64,000 bases of DNA. It comes from Trichostrongylus colubriformis (Eukaryota > Nematoda > Chromadorea > Rhabditida > Trichostrongylidae). Positions 10,366-22,500 of this stretch are shown here, piece by piece. The notes under the pieces were generated by a model. It saw only the letters and a list, made by a program, of their open reading frames with translations, searched no databases and was not told the origin of the DNA. The position numbers and the translations under genes were made by a program. The stretch is from contig OZ022261.1 in the NCBI GenBank assembly GCA_963978905.1, forward strand, positions 20,395,686 through 20,459,685. The letters run 5' to 3'. Every line of letters starts with the position of its first letter. Within the stretch, counting starts at the first letter, position 1.

Positions 10366-10859
10366 GGACAAGCACTTCAGATCCGGGGAAGCTACTTTTT
10401 TGACATATTCAAAGTACCAAGCGAGGGTGAGGTATCAACCATTCCATCAACAGCGTTGCGGGGTGAAGTACAACTCTGTTTTTTGGAGTGGAACCCCTAT
10501 CAACGACAAGCGACATTTTACTTCGACTCTTTTGTTGAGATGAGCCTCTCTTTCGATAAGAATCCGCTCCCTCTCCTCTTTGGGGAAGGAGGGCCTTATG
10601 AAAACCGCTTTATTGAGCGGAGAGCACCTAAGTTGAGGTGCCCGCCTCAACGCTAGATTCGCAAAAAACGAACTCGGTACAAGAACCTTCAAAACCTATC
10701 ATTTGTTGGGCTAGGGCACCCAATACGATACACTGAAAGTGAGAAACAATCGATTGGAAGATAATCTAACAATTGATGAACACAGTTACGATCATGTGCG
10801 ACTTCATCATAGCTCCTGCGGCTTCGACTTTCAGGCGCACCCACAACCACTATATCTTT

Positions 10860-11490
10860 TACTCGATTTTTTCATTAGATACCAATCGATTTATTATTGC
10901 CAACTTTAGTGGGCATGGCACTAGATTCTCCAACAACATTGTGATCATGCGAAGACAGCTTACAATCGTTAAGTTGAGTGCCTTACGAAGTATTCAGTTC
11001 TCATCCTTCAAAGACTTAATTTCCTTAAGCATTAGATCAATACAGCTTTGTAACTCACAACTTCTTCTTGAAATTACCTCCGATTCCTGTCCGACAGAAA
11101 CGTCAAGATTGTGCGAATGTGCAAAGTGATAGTGTCGTCCTTGACGAGCCGATCAGCAGAGAGCAGAAAATCCGTCGATGACGTAGTTTCGAACTCGAGT
11201 CGCCCTTCCTTAATTTTCAAGGGGAGCACCGGAGTTTCATTGATCATACCTCTATCTATGAACGGTATCACACCTAATATGTATAGTGACTATAGTAAAT
11301 ATTACTTCCAGCCACTAGCAATGTCGTCGAGCAATAGAAGATCAATCGGCAGCAAAACCAATACAGACAGACACCGACTCAGTAACGAAAATGAGAGGAA
11401 TGACTTGTGCAAGTGGTACGAATTCTTCTTATAATTTCGTACTCTGCCACAGGAGTACTCACAGGTATAGAAATTCTCGTACACGGCAAT
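10860..11490 (-). pseudogene. CR1 ORF1-like region (coiled-coil and Cys-containing segment)
   Basis: Minus-strand frames at 11484-11302 give a Cys-rich start (YENFYTCEYSCGRVRNYKK). Near 11110-10990 they give QESEVISRRSCELQSCIDLM followed by LKEIKSLKDEN, a heptad-like coiled coil. Position upstream of the endonuclease fits CR1 ORF1, which is poorly conserved; identification rests mainly on context. Confidence 0.5.
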
Positions 11491-11670
11491 TGAACCAGCA
11501 GAAGGCAGGAATAGCGGAAAGTAGAGTCTATAACAGAAATAGAATTACGGATGAAGTTGGTGGACCGAACATGCGAATACAGTAAAATTTTAATAGCCGA
11601 ATCGCGAGAATGAAGGGTCGAGCCGTCGGTTCTAGGTCCAACTCCTCATCGTGCCGTTGCCGTCCTCCAA
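11413..11670 (-). repeat. CR1 5' region, copy 1 (blocks A and B)
   Basis: Block A (11413-11490, containing TCTTCTTATAATTTCGTACT) and block B (11593-11670, containing AGCCGAATCGCGAGAATGAA) recur in the same order and orientation at 13757-13834 and 14389-14466. They therefore mark the 5' leader of a repeated element, which I take to be the CR1. Confidence 0.6.
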
Positions 11671-11699
11671 AGGAATAAGAAGGGGAACATTGGTGAAAT

Positions 11700-12540
11700 T
11701 ATGTGAAAAAAGAATAGGTGGTTCGTTTCGCCTCCTTCACTCAAACGAACCACTGTGCTTTCATCAACACTGGAGGCTCATCAGTGAGTGGTGTTGATGA
11801 AAACAGAGGGGATGGGTGGAAAGTGGTGTTAGCTAGTATGCAAGAAAGAAAAATGACTAGTGGTAGCTATGATGTTACGGACAAATAGATAGAAAGAGGG
11901 GTGTTAAAAACGAGAAAACAAACAAATAAAAATCAAATAAAATAAATTGAATAAAAATCATACGTGCACAGCGAGTAAAATCGACAAAAAGTTACGAAAG
12001 ATATGGTTACACCATAAAAAAATTCGGAATATATGTTCTACAACTATGCAATAATAATAAGACCACATGGTAACACACATGGCCACATGGTTACAAACAT
12101 CAACGGTAAGACGCGAATAGTAGAGCAAACAACTAGGAAACAAAAACAAATGAGATGACGAGTCATGCGGACTAGGCAAGTGAACAAATGAACATCCCGC
12201 CGACGCAAGGAAATCCCAAAATATCAGGTTGGATACTCAGCCAACCGCAGTCAATCATCAATTGATTGGGGCGCGTTTCCGTGTATCCTGTGGTGTCAAA
12301 GAATGTGTGCAGAACTCTGCTAACAGTAAAATTGCAAGTAGCGAGTCTCTACCAAGAATAATGAACTCAATATGAACCATAGGGAGTAGATGCTATAGTG
12401 GTTGGATAGGGAATAAATGGGAAGAGCGAAGAGATCAATATGGCTAATGTGTTAAAATTGCGCTTACTAATTTTCTGATTTCATTGAAATCATATATTAT
12501 TTCATATGTAACTGATTAATTTATTACTATATATACATCT
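11700..12540. other. AT-rich spacer
   Basis: Low-complexity AT-rich DNA between the CR1 5' end and the unusual reverse transcriptase. No gene or clear repeat boundary could be supported. Confidence 0.4.
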
Positions 12541-12559
12541 AACCGTTTCGCTGTGCTGA

Positions 12560-13540
12560 CCGCCTCACTTGATTAGGGAACCTGATTTCCCTCTATTAGT
12601 ACGTTCATGTCTAAGTAGTTGCTCAAGGATTCACAGTTATGCGTCTTCCTAATCTCTATAGTATCTTTGTATACATCTTTGACATATTGGTCTATATCAT
12701 TCATTTTGATTGTGTAAAACCAGTAAATCATCCATATATCTAAACGGATAAATATTTTATTTCTATCGTATTTTTTATTTTTTGAATAATTGTATTCTAA
12801 AATAGAAAGGGTGAGATCAGCTAAAAGAGAACTGAAGTTAACTCCTTGTGGAACTTCTTTAATCTGTTTGAAGACTTCACCGCCAAACATACAGAAGCTA
12901 TTCTTCAAAAGATAATCTACCAATAAATTAGATCTGTGCTATTATAATACTGGTATTTATTATTGATGGTCTTGCAATCTGTATAAAATACTGCATATCC
13001 ATTAGTAGCTATAAGAGTCTTTCCTGAATTATTGAAACATAATTTTGAGAGTTGTTGCATATTATTAATAGTTATTTTGTAGTCTGGGTTAGTAAACAGA
13101 TCCATGAAATCTGCAGTGTATAATTTAACATTGTCCCTCTTGGCGCTGCAAAGTTCTCTACTGATATTTATATTACTGATTGCCAGTATGTTTTAATGGT
13201 TTTATTTCTATCTTGTATGATTCGCAAGTAGTTTATATAGTGACGTTCAATGTGGGCAAAAATTACATGTAGTTCTTCAGCAAGTGGTTTAAAACTGCTA
13301 TTATAGGCTCCTGCGATAAATCTGAACTTGATTGGGTTCTTATGAAGCTTTGGTAGTGCATATATCATGGGAAGATCTGCATCTACTTTATTTCGTAGTT
13401 TATTTTGAGTGCAAAAATTTTGATGGCTCATAATAAGAGCATTTTTATTTGAATCAGGAACCAGCTCATACGTATTCTTAGTATGCTGGTTTTCAAAAGA
13501 TCTAATGTTATAATTATAATTTATACCCATATCTTCCATT
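12560..13540 (-). pseudogene. AT-rich reverse transcriptase of the LPKLHK/RYIDD type (Penelope-related)
   Basis: Three minus-strand pieces (13539-13168, 13105-12917, 12923-12573) make one degenerate polymerase. The first contains YALPKLHKNPIKFRFIAG. The second has FMDLFTNPDYKI, an equivalent of the FS.LYT.IPH block. The third has FGGEVFKQIKEVPQGVNFSS, then LLADLTLSILEYNY, then RLDIWMIYWF, where RYIDDLL would be expected, so the catalytic Asp pair is damaged, and finally SNYLDMNVLI. The motif order matches RTs of the Penelope-like/telomerase-related branch that lack a nearby recognised nuclease. Codons are very AT-rich, unlike the CR1 sequence on both sides. It is inactive. Confidence 0.65.
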
Positions 13541-13739
13541 AGAGTGGAAATGTAACATTTTTTGCAATATTATGATAACCGAAATCCTTAACGTTGGTGG
13601 TTGGATCTAGGAACTATCCTTTACTTTTTCGAAAAAAGAGCAGTAAAAGTAGTTTTTAGCATTAATTTTAATAGTTTCTGGTGGTCAAACCCAAGAGCAA
13701 TGAGGAGTCTTCCTTAAAGGTTGGCAGGGCTGCTGCCAG

Positions 13740-14470
13740 GGGATGTGAAAGTGGCACTAATTCTTCTTATAATTTCGTTCTCTGCCACAGGTGTACTCCA
13801 GGCATAGAAATCCTCGTACACGGCAATAGAACCCTAGGTACAGGTACACAGACAGGCCTTCTGACCTGATAGGTTCGATAAGCAAACCGTCCCCGACACA
13901 AAACGTTTATCTTCAAATACCTGTTAAACAGTGCGACCGAACAGTACCACTTTGGTTGCGGTCGCGGATTCCGTGCCCCTGACGTGGTGGTCAGGCTTAC
14001 CAAGGCGGCGAGCGAGCTGCTGGTTCCCACCAACGGCGCGGCCAACCACAACCAATGTGATACGACGCCTCAAACAGTGAAGCCAAGTTAATACCGAACA
14101 AACAACAATGTGCCACAATAGATAAAACGAGCAATAGATAAATAGCACCACGCGGCAAAATGAACACCGAGAGCCAAAAAGAGCAACTGCGCCCCGAAGG
14201 GTCTCGACACACCTTTTTATGTATGAGATCCCGCGTAATTTAAGTGGCGCCAGTCGACGCTCCCTATTATGACACATCAACAAAATAGAATATGGAGTAG
14301 AACAAACGACAAAGAGAAATATTGCATACATATAATAGACACAAAGAGGCTAGACGAAACGGTTATGACAATTACGAATGAAGGTGGATAGCCGAATCGC
14401 GAGAATGAAGGGTCGAGCCGTCGGTTCTGGGTCAAACTCCACATCGTGCCGTTGCGGTCCTCCAAGTCGC
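13740..14470 (-). repeat. Second CR1 5' end (5' fragment only)
   Basis: Blocks A and B of the CR1 leader recur here at 13757-13834 and 14389-14466. They are separated by about 555 bases instead of about 100. The extra DNA contains no motif that I recognise. Together with copy 1 this brackets the AT-rich reverse transcriptase. Confidence 0.55.
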
Positions 14471-14639
14471 CCCGCCGTTCCCTCCGCGCTTTCCATCTCC
14501 ACGCCTTGCAATAGCTGAAAACCAAAACATTTCTACCGTCATCGAATGATCGCGCTACTGTTTCGAAACAAGCTCAATTCCCTTAAGCTTGCGTACACCT
14601 CCTCTTTTGACAAAAAAGATAGAAAAAGAGAAGAGAAAA

Positions 14640-15190
14640 AAGAGCCTGTGCATTCCGGCCGCTACTCTCTTTGGACGGGCAGATTTGGCGGATTTTCCGA
14701 CGTGTTGGCGACATCCACGAAGAGGAATGGCGGCTGCTCGTTCAGGAAGCGCATGGGTTCAAGAGCATGCGACGCTGGTCCCCCAAATCCCGCTGTGTAG
14801 AGCGCCCTCAAAGGCCGGCTGATTAGGCAGCCCATTGAGTTTCGAAAGGGCCTTGAATGTGGTAGCCAACAGCGCCATGGGCACGGCGCGGGCTTCCGAC
14901 AAGAGGTCCATCATACTGCGGGTCCTGAATTTGATCGGGATGGAGGTGTGGGAGCGCTGTGCATACGGTTCCAGTTAGAGAACGTCGTCTGTCTTGATGT
15001 ATCGATCCGTGCAGAGCCGAGCTAGGATATCGCAAAGTTCGGGATCTGCGGTGCTTTGTCGCGTACTAGGACGAGTACTCGTTCAGGAGTCCCGCGAAGA
15101 TCCAATTCTTCTCAGTGACGTTGGATAAAGACGTGGTACTGATGGCGGCGATCCGGTTTTATTTGGCGAGCATGATAGCCACCACCTTGA
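14640..15190 (-). pseudogene. Decayed coding region, unrecognised
   Basis: Minus-strand reading in shifting frames yields protein-like segments: VVAIMLAK then AAISTTSLSNVTEKNWIFAG; DPELCDILARLCTDRYIKTD; IPIKFRTRSMMDLLSEARAV, which runs straight on into PMALLATTFKALSKLNGLPN; and FLNEQPPFLFVDVANTSENP. In-frame stops (after KTDDVL and after TSVACS) and at least two frameshifts show it is broken. The composition is of a soluble, helix-rich protein, not a transposon polymerase or transposase that I know. An upstream frame at 15493-15194 (ending EQEREGFMLAETVASE) may belong to the same relic. I do not assign a function. Confidence 0.4.
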
Positions 15191-15499
15191 CGATCATTCG
15201 GAAGCAACCGTCTCAGCTAGCATAAAGCCCTCTCTTTCTTGCTCTAAGAGGTTCATGCAGTTGTTTTGGCTCACTGGTAGTTCCTTGTTTAGGATCCTAT
15301 GACGAGAGCGCAGGGATTTTCGCGTCAAGCGAATGAGATAGCTGTTTTTGAGTATTTGGTGAGTGACACTCACCATATAAAAATTTCCAGCCAAACTGAA
15401 ATGAAAGGGTGGCAGTTCACCTTTAGTCGCCAGCAAAATCGACGGTGGGCCGGCTGTGACTATAGAACCAAAGAGTTTTTTTGCTAGAACCAATCCTTA

Positions 15500-17680
15500 T
15501 CGGCCTATCAAAGGTGTTCACAAGAGGCTTCATGATTTCTCATTTGTATGTCCTACAAGCGAACAAGGCGGTGGAATTAAATGGTATTTTCGAGCAGAAG
15601 GTAGGGGTAGTTTAGGGGCCACAATGTCACCTCCCAGTGTCTGTAGCAAATCAGCGAGGGCCACGTACATTTCGAAACAGGTGTAAAAGCATTCTACAAT
15701 CTTCGGGATGACACCTCAAGAAAAACCAAACCAGCACTCCTCTAACCGCTTTCCCATTGGAGAGCTGTCAATGCCAGTTCGCAACTTGCATAAGAACTGA
15801 GATACATGTACGCTGTGTGTTACAGGCTTCTGTAACTTCAGTCCCAGAATGGTTCAGCAGATTTGAAGGCCAGATTTGAAAGCATTGTTCGAAACAGCAT
15901 TAGGCCATATATAAATATCTCATCAAGAACGACGGCGTGCGAGCCTTCCCTTGTAAGCCCAAGTAAGTCTAATTTCAAATTTATAGTCGTGTTTGCTTTC
16001 TGTCATGCACCTTTGACTGATCTACTAGCCACTTTCGTTTGGCTTACTGAGCGGATTTTTCTCCCTGGAGAATAAATGTCGGAGGGCAATAGGAGGAATG
16101 CAACGTGGACAGCTTCGGAGGGATCTCTGTGTTTCCGAGGGAGCGAACTCACTCGAACTGTGGTGTTGTATGACTCCACACGGCTAAAATCAGTTCATAT
16201 GTACTTTCTCAAAATGAAACCTCTCTAACACCAGTGACGGTCAGAATTGAATGAATTCTCTAGACGTCGTAGAATCAACTAATTACCTGTCCTCCATCGC
16301 ACATTTATTCATTTGAGCAAGAATCGAGTGGTTGTTGATCAACGGCGGAGCCCCATGTATGGTACATATCAAATTTCGCTCACGGAGAAGGACGCGACTT
16401 CGCTCTGCTCAACTGTTTGTTTTCTGAAGACGCACGATCCACGTACACATACATACAACGATGGTCCTTGTACATCAATGACCCATTTGACAATCATTCC
16501 CCTGGAAACAGGAGAAGGAGGGAGAGGCAGTTTTGATGCATGAAGAGCTCCTAGGTTGGGTGGCAGGACGTGAAGTGTCTGCGCTTACGCCTATCAGCTC
16601 TCTCTCACTCCAGAGCTGTAGGAATACAAACAATTCATTCTTCGGTGAGGAATAGACAGCCCCCAAATCCTGCGAAGTGGTCAGAATTCTTCCGAATACT
16701 GCATTCTTCTCTCAGGGCAGGCTAGGCGTCCACAAGGCCAGTTTCATCGATGAAATTGCATCAGCCATCACACCTTTTCGGCATCAATGCGAAGCTCAAA
16801 CAAAACCATCGCTCATTTGTTGAACATTTCGATTCAAAAATCCAAGCTAATAGAAATATGGAAATTCAGAAATGCACGTGGGACAGACTAGTATGCATGG
16901 AATAGCGTGCTGACTTCACAAATCTCAGGTTCACACTACAAGCCGGTCGTGCATAACTTGAAGTGTTAAGGAGCACCTTGCTAGCCATCATTGTTTACAG
17001 AGACAGCAAAGCAAAAACTACCACTGTTCGGCGTCAAGATCTCCTCTTTTCACCACTCAAACATATATGCTCGACCTTTGACAAATCGTTAGAAGGCTGA
17101 TCAATCGCGTCCCATAGCTTGTACATTCGAGGCCTGTACACACTTTTGCGTGTCCGTATCTCATACCATGCTATGTCTGAAAGATTCGAGACGTAGATTA
17201 TCAGTCAGAAATCGGCTGAATTAAGCTCGTACCACTACACTCAGCTGGTGAGACTAGTTCATTTCTCACAACAGTGTTGATTGGGAGTTTAGTGGAGGAT
17301 ACCTGAGATGAGATCGCGGATATTCCGCACAGGGTCTCTGGCAGCCACATCGCGCTTATGTTTACGTGTAGAAGCTACGCACGCGAACCTGTAGTGAATA
17401 CACATGACTTCTAGGGACATAGAATCCTGATTGACTGATAATAGATACTCGTAGTTCACGCCATGAAAGGAAAAAAACTTGCATTTTCTCCAATTTGGAA
17501 TAGTAATCGATTTGTGTTATAGCTATTAAAAATTTTCGGGAATGGCACAACGCTTTCCAGAGATGGTACATCAAAGGAGCAAAGCTAATGCCTGATCTCG
17601 AGGATCTCATACAACGGCTTGCACAAGTCAAGACGTAAGCGACCAATTATCAGGTTGCATCTATACTTACATAGCGTGTT
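15500..17680. other. No supported gene
   Basis: Open frames are short and lack motifs. I see no structured repeat here and no cadherin exon. Confidence 0.4.
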
Positions 17681-17685
17681 ACAGG

Positions 17686-18495
17686 GTGTGCGGCGTTAGG
17701 TCGAATTTCCCCGCTGCCGCCCCGAGGCGTGCGGCGGGCAAGTGTGAGCTCATTCCTACGCATATGTTTGTGTATATTTCCCTTCGTGTCGGCGTTTATA
17801 GTTGTGGGATTAGCATTTTTGTAGAATTATTCATGGAAAGTGGTAAAGGTACACATCGATCGCGAGAGCTGCGGAACTTGCGTTTTCGTAGAAATGCAAG
17901 ATGTGGATTTGTGGAATATGAGGAAAGGGAATAGATACGTATCGATTTCTGAGCCGAAGAGTCAAGAGGATTAGAGAATTGGAGATTTCAAAGTTTTGCA
18001 TCTGTGTAAGAAGCAGATTCCGTATATCCGCACGGCGATCGAGATGTATCTAATTCTTTTCCGCAGATTCCACGATTTTACATTTCCACAAGAACGCAAA
18101 TTCCGCAATTCCCCTATCGATACCTATTTACTTTTTTTCCGCGGGCACTACAAATCCGCAAAGACGCTGATCCACCACTATGAAAGTTGCCTAAAATGTT
18201 GCGTCTACATTAATGCATTACAAAAAGGCACTGTTGTTATGTCATTATTAATATTAAACTTTCTATTCTATCATTATGTACGGTTCAAACCAATATACAA
18301 CACAAACGTTAACACAAATAAGCATGTAGAGATGCACAAGCGCTCACTGTGATCATGAGGAAAACAGCTATTTCTTGAAAACTCCCACAGTACCAAATTC
18401 TTGTATCCTGCACGGAATTCCAACCGGCTGTGGCAACCCTGCGCATTGATGGCGCCGCAAAGCGAAAATTCGATCTAACGCAGTACACCCTGTTT
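17686..18495. mobile_element. Probable MITE with diverged terminal inverted repeats
   Basis: The left end CAGGGTGTGCGGCGTTAGGT (about 17683) is mirrored by the complement of CCTAACGC-type sequence near 18470-18493 (CAGGGTGTACTGCGTTAGAT on the minus strand). The minus-strand sequence inward from the right end (TCGAATTTTCGCTTTGCG, then GGAATTCCGTGCAGGAT) matches the repeat at 49330-49470 and, more weakly, the arms at 29.2-29.65 kb. No target duplication is evident. Confidence 0.45.
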
Positions 18496-19139
18496 TGCAA
18501 GCCATACGCAACGCAGGCTACGCGGCCAACATTAACATGATTGCTGGCGTTCGCGTTCTTATCAGGGAGCATGCCAGCGTCGGTCATCAAACCAGGGTGA
18601 TGCTTGGCGTTGAGAATTTTCTCCTCGGTATGCATTCAGAGGGTGCCCTCTAGACGTCTCCCCGAGTAGCTTTGCCACCTCGTGCTGAGTATGATTATAG
18701 TTCAACATCCTTTTCTAGAATTAGCTCATCGATCCGAGATCTGCTCGGAAAACCCTCAGGCTCCTCAAGGGAAACCCCGAAATACGGCAACACCTTCCCC
18801 CCCCCTCTAGTTCCACCCCGCAGACCGGCGATCCTCCTCGGGGAATCCTTGACCCTTGTCTCTTGTCTAAACCTGCCCCAAGCCTGGCTTGCGTGGGGCG
18901 TTTGAGGCAGTCGCACTATCGCGTTGCAGGGCGTGTGTGCAACGATTGGGTTATCTTTGCTGAACCATGCTCTCTCCATTCAGTAAAGTGATGCGTCGAT
19001 GCGTATATTTTCCCCGTGTTTAATATTGCGTATTTCATTTGATATTTCGTCTACGTGTGTGTGACTCGTACATGATACACTTCCATCACAGTAACTACTA
19101 CTCACCCACCCTGCATTTACAGGCGCTGCACAATTGCCA

Positions 19140-19500
19140 CTGTGACAGAATGTACCTGCACCATAGTCTGGTTTTGCTCCACGATTCCGGCTGGAATGCA
19201 AAGGAAGCCCATACCAAGCTAGTGGACACACACGGCAAGGACGTCATCTCTCACCGCACATGCAAGACTTGGTTCGCCAAATACAAGAAAGGAGATTTTC
19301 CTCTCGAAGATGCTCCGAGGTCGGGTGGCCGATGGAGTTGGATTTGGAAGTTCCCTGGTGGAGGAGTACCCTTACCTAACCACCAGGGAAATGGCAGCCA
19401 GACTCGACTTTAATCAATCGACGATTGTACGTGGACTGGAAAAGCTCGGCAATGTAGCGAAGGTATTAATAAAAAAGTCGAAGGAAACATATAGGCATCG
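19140..19500 (+). pseudogene. Mariner transposase, N-terminal DNA-binding fragment
   Basis: The plus strand encodes the paired-type helix-turn-helix region of a mariner transposase: SGWNAKEAHTKLVDTHGKDV, then CKTWFAKYKKGDFPLEDAPR with SGGR. After a frameshift it gives YLTTREMAARLDFNQSTIVR, the second HTH, then a decaying LEKLGNVAKV. The GDF.LED.PRSGRP block is the usual link between the two HTH motifs. The catalytic D,D34D domain is missing downstream, so it is a 3'-truncated fossil. No terminal repeats were found. Confidence 0.8.
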
Positions 19501-19599
19501 ACTTAATAGGTTGCATCTCTGTAACGTTGGTTCGCAGCGTATTGCATCGCTGTTGTGTTTGACTATTTCAAGTTTTTAGTCGAAGATTTGATGATATTT

Positions 19600-22500
19600 T
19601 TCCTGAAAGTCCATTTTTTACCTTATTTCAGTTATACATAGGTATTTCCGTTGGACCACTGATTTTTTCCTGATGGTTTTGTTGGAAAAAAGTGAAGAGT
19701 TAATTAATTCACACATAAACCAGTAATAAGCGTTGAGTGGTACTACAACCCATACCTCGAAACCGTATAACACAACACGCTCGGCATTGCGCAATAGTTC
19801 CGCCCGAGGCTCTTGTGTTTGAGCCTGGGAACAGAACCCAACGCAAAAAGTATTCATCGTGAAGACTTCTCTCTTGCATCTTTCTTCACTTAACTGCCTC
19901 GAAATCTTCAAAAATAAAATCATGTGAGAAAACTCCAAACAAATGTGCGAAGCTGCTATGACCAAGCAGTGAATTGTGATGAATCTTTTTTGAAAGGTGC
20001 ACCCAGCTTTCGCCGGGGGTAGGGATGGAGCTGAATCGCAACTGATAGCAGGGCGCTGGATTACGCTTTCGCCACTTCCCGTTTTCTCCACCAGATACTA
20101 TCCACCTCGCCCCCTCCTTTCGGTGGACGAGGAAAGCTGTATCAGGTGATACCCAGCCTTTCCTCTGAAGATATGTTCTAGCTCTCACCTGCTCGCGTAG
20201 AGCTTTGAGTCATGTAGAAATTTTTTGTTCGAACCAGACTTCATTCTTGATTATAACCTGCTTTGGACTGCATTACATACTCTTACATATTTGCGATATA
20301 GCCTCTTCGGACTTCCTCCCTCACTACCATTTTCCATCAGTTGTGAAGCAGTAATAACAACCACAAGATGCATGAAACTGTTTCTAAAGTTGTAATTACT
20401 ATTTCAGCGTTCATAGATATCTTATGGACAAATTCCACAATACCATGTGTATTCCAGTTCCCTCCCTGGACAGGAAGATCATCCCGTAACTCACAGGTGG
20501 TTTCCCTCTTCACTCGAGAGTAGTAGTTACTGAGGCAAGCAGAGCCTATGAAGCCGCGCTATCTGACCCTGAGGGTTGTGATGGCAACTTGTGATGTGGA
20601 TGGCAACTGCGTATCTACCTCTGGTCCTCTCTGCCTGACCCCTTTCCCTCCTATTCTGTCAGATTTACTCGACGACCATTTCCATGAACTCGGGGAATGG
20701 GAGAATCAGAAGCCAAGGATAGCCAGATTTAATCGTTTGGAGCGGTGCTGCCTTTTTTCTTCTTTGGTGGCTTGCTGGCATTCAGCTTACCTGTTTTCAT
20801 TTCTGAAGCGGTAACCCAGCTTCAGGGTACATCGAGTGTCGATAATTCTTGGACAGGGGGGTCGTATTTGACCAGATGGGAGGGTGGGGGGGGGTTGTAC
20901 CGCCAATGCCCAGCGATAAGCACTAATATCTGAATCCTCAATAAGCAAATGGGAAGCAAAAGGTATTTCACCTCAAATCTGTGGGACAAAATGTAAAATA
21001 AATATATTTTTGCCTCAGGTAAGGATATTTAGCTATAAAACATTGCAACTATGCAATCCCGCAACAGTTATTGGTATTGTAGGGTCAAAAAAGAGGGGTC
21101 GTATTAGGTCGCCGTAAAGGACGGGGGTTGTATTGAAGCGGCAATTTTCCTCGTAACCTGGTAGTGCCCTGACTCCATTCTAATTGTGGAGGATTATAGG
21201 TTCTCAGAATCGGGAATATAGCTTGCTGGCTCGCTGAACAATGACTGCACTCGGCAAAATTAGTACGACAGCTCACCAGAGTCTAGTTTGACCAGCAGAA
21301 TGTAGGAAAAGGTTTAGCTTGATGATGCAATAATGTTTACCGTATAGTGTATAAAAAGTAATTAATATCTAGTGCATCAACCACTTTTTAAAAGTTTTTT
21401 ACATACGTCACGGGACATGGGTCGAGAGACGATAAGTAATTGAAAATCTTGTGTGGCCGCTTGTCCCTTCATATGCGGAGATGGACCCTAATTGCATCTG
21501 GCCTACATATATAATGAATCCGCGGAAAACCGCATTATAACGCGTGCTAGTATCCCAGCCAGTACTCCTCGTGCTAATATCCCAGCCAGTACCACACACC
21601 TACATATCTCATCTACCAACCATTAGAGGGCTGATGGTCCTCCCCTGTTTAATTCGCCATCGCTGCTTGTGGTCTCCTGCTACGGAGCAGGGAGCAACAG
21701 GGGTTGTGCTAGCTCTTCAGGTTTTTCAGGACTAGCTCTTCTATTCGTGGACGCCTTAGCTATCGGTCGTCGATTCAAGTGCCTTTCATGTTTTCGTCGT
21801 GTCACCTGAGCCGTCCATAGGTGACGTAAATCGTCTTATTTCGAATGAGACATGCGAAACTTTGCCTGAAGGACATCAAACCCCTAGCGGATAATTAGGA
21901 CCAGCTTGATCTATGGGAATTGTGGAAGGCTAATTAATTGAAGCAGTCCACTCTGATCAATATCTTTTCAGGTAGCACCACACTTTCTACTTCCAATCGC
22001 TATCAAAGTGGCACTTGATTGCTATTGGATCAATATGATGAGTTTTCGGGGTGGGGGAAAATCTTCAACAATATGCTTCATATTCTGACACTTTATTGCA
22101 TTCATATTTTGTCCTTATTTTATGTTGGAATTTCATGTTATTACATGTGTGATATTTTTGAGTCCCGGCTGTCTTTACTCTATGCCTCAGGAATGATGTT
22201 GACGATATACCAATAAAATCCCTGTCACAACTTCGCTATATTTTGTCTGTGATTCCTTTTTCATAGTGAGCCATATCTGGTAAAACAATGAGTGGCTTCA
22301 TAGCATCTTGAGTAAACATTTCCATATCCACAGACAGGGCCGAGGAAACGTCTCGTGTACGCGAGCCTCTGCCTCGAATATTGGGTGCTTGAAATCAGAT
22401 GCCATTACGAGCGCAGGGTTGTCACGAATGGCTTAACAATCAAAATCTGGATCCTAGTGGCCTTGCATTTCTGTCTAGTGGCCCTTCTAACTTGCTTATA

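Larger units (their letters stand above)
6255..11490 (-). mobile_element. CR1-clade LINE, nearly full length but decayed and invaded
   Basis: On the minus strand, in order: an ORF1-like region with a coiled-coil segment (about 11490-10900), an AP-type endonuclease (about 10360-9980 and 9130-8940), reverse transcriptase (about 8170-7460), the C-terminal region (7420-7180 and 6785-6430), and a 3' end with a 20-base hairpin followed by AATAAACAATTACAATTAAA. This is the CR1 domain order. The reading frame is broken by several frameshifts and stops, so the copy is dead. Two later insertions split it: a hAT-like element at 9134-9969 and an inverted SINE dimer at 6795-7156. Confidence 0.85.
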
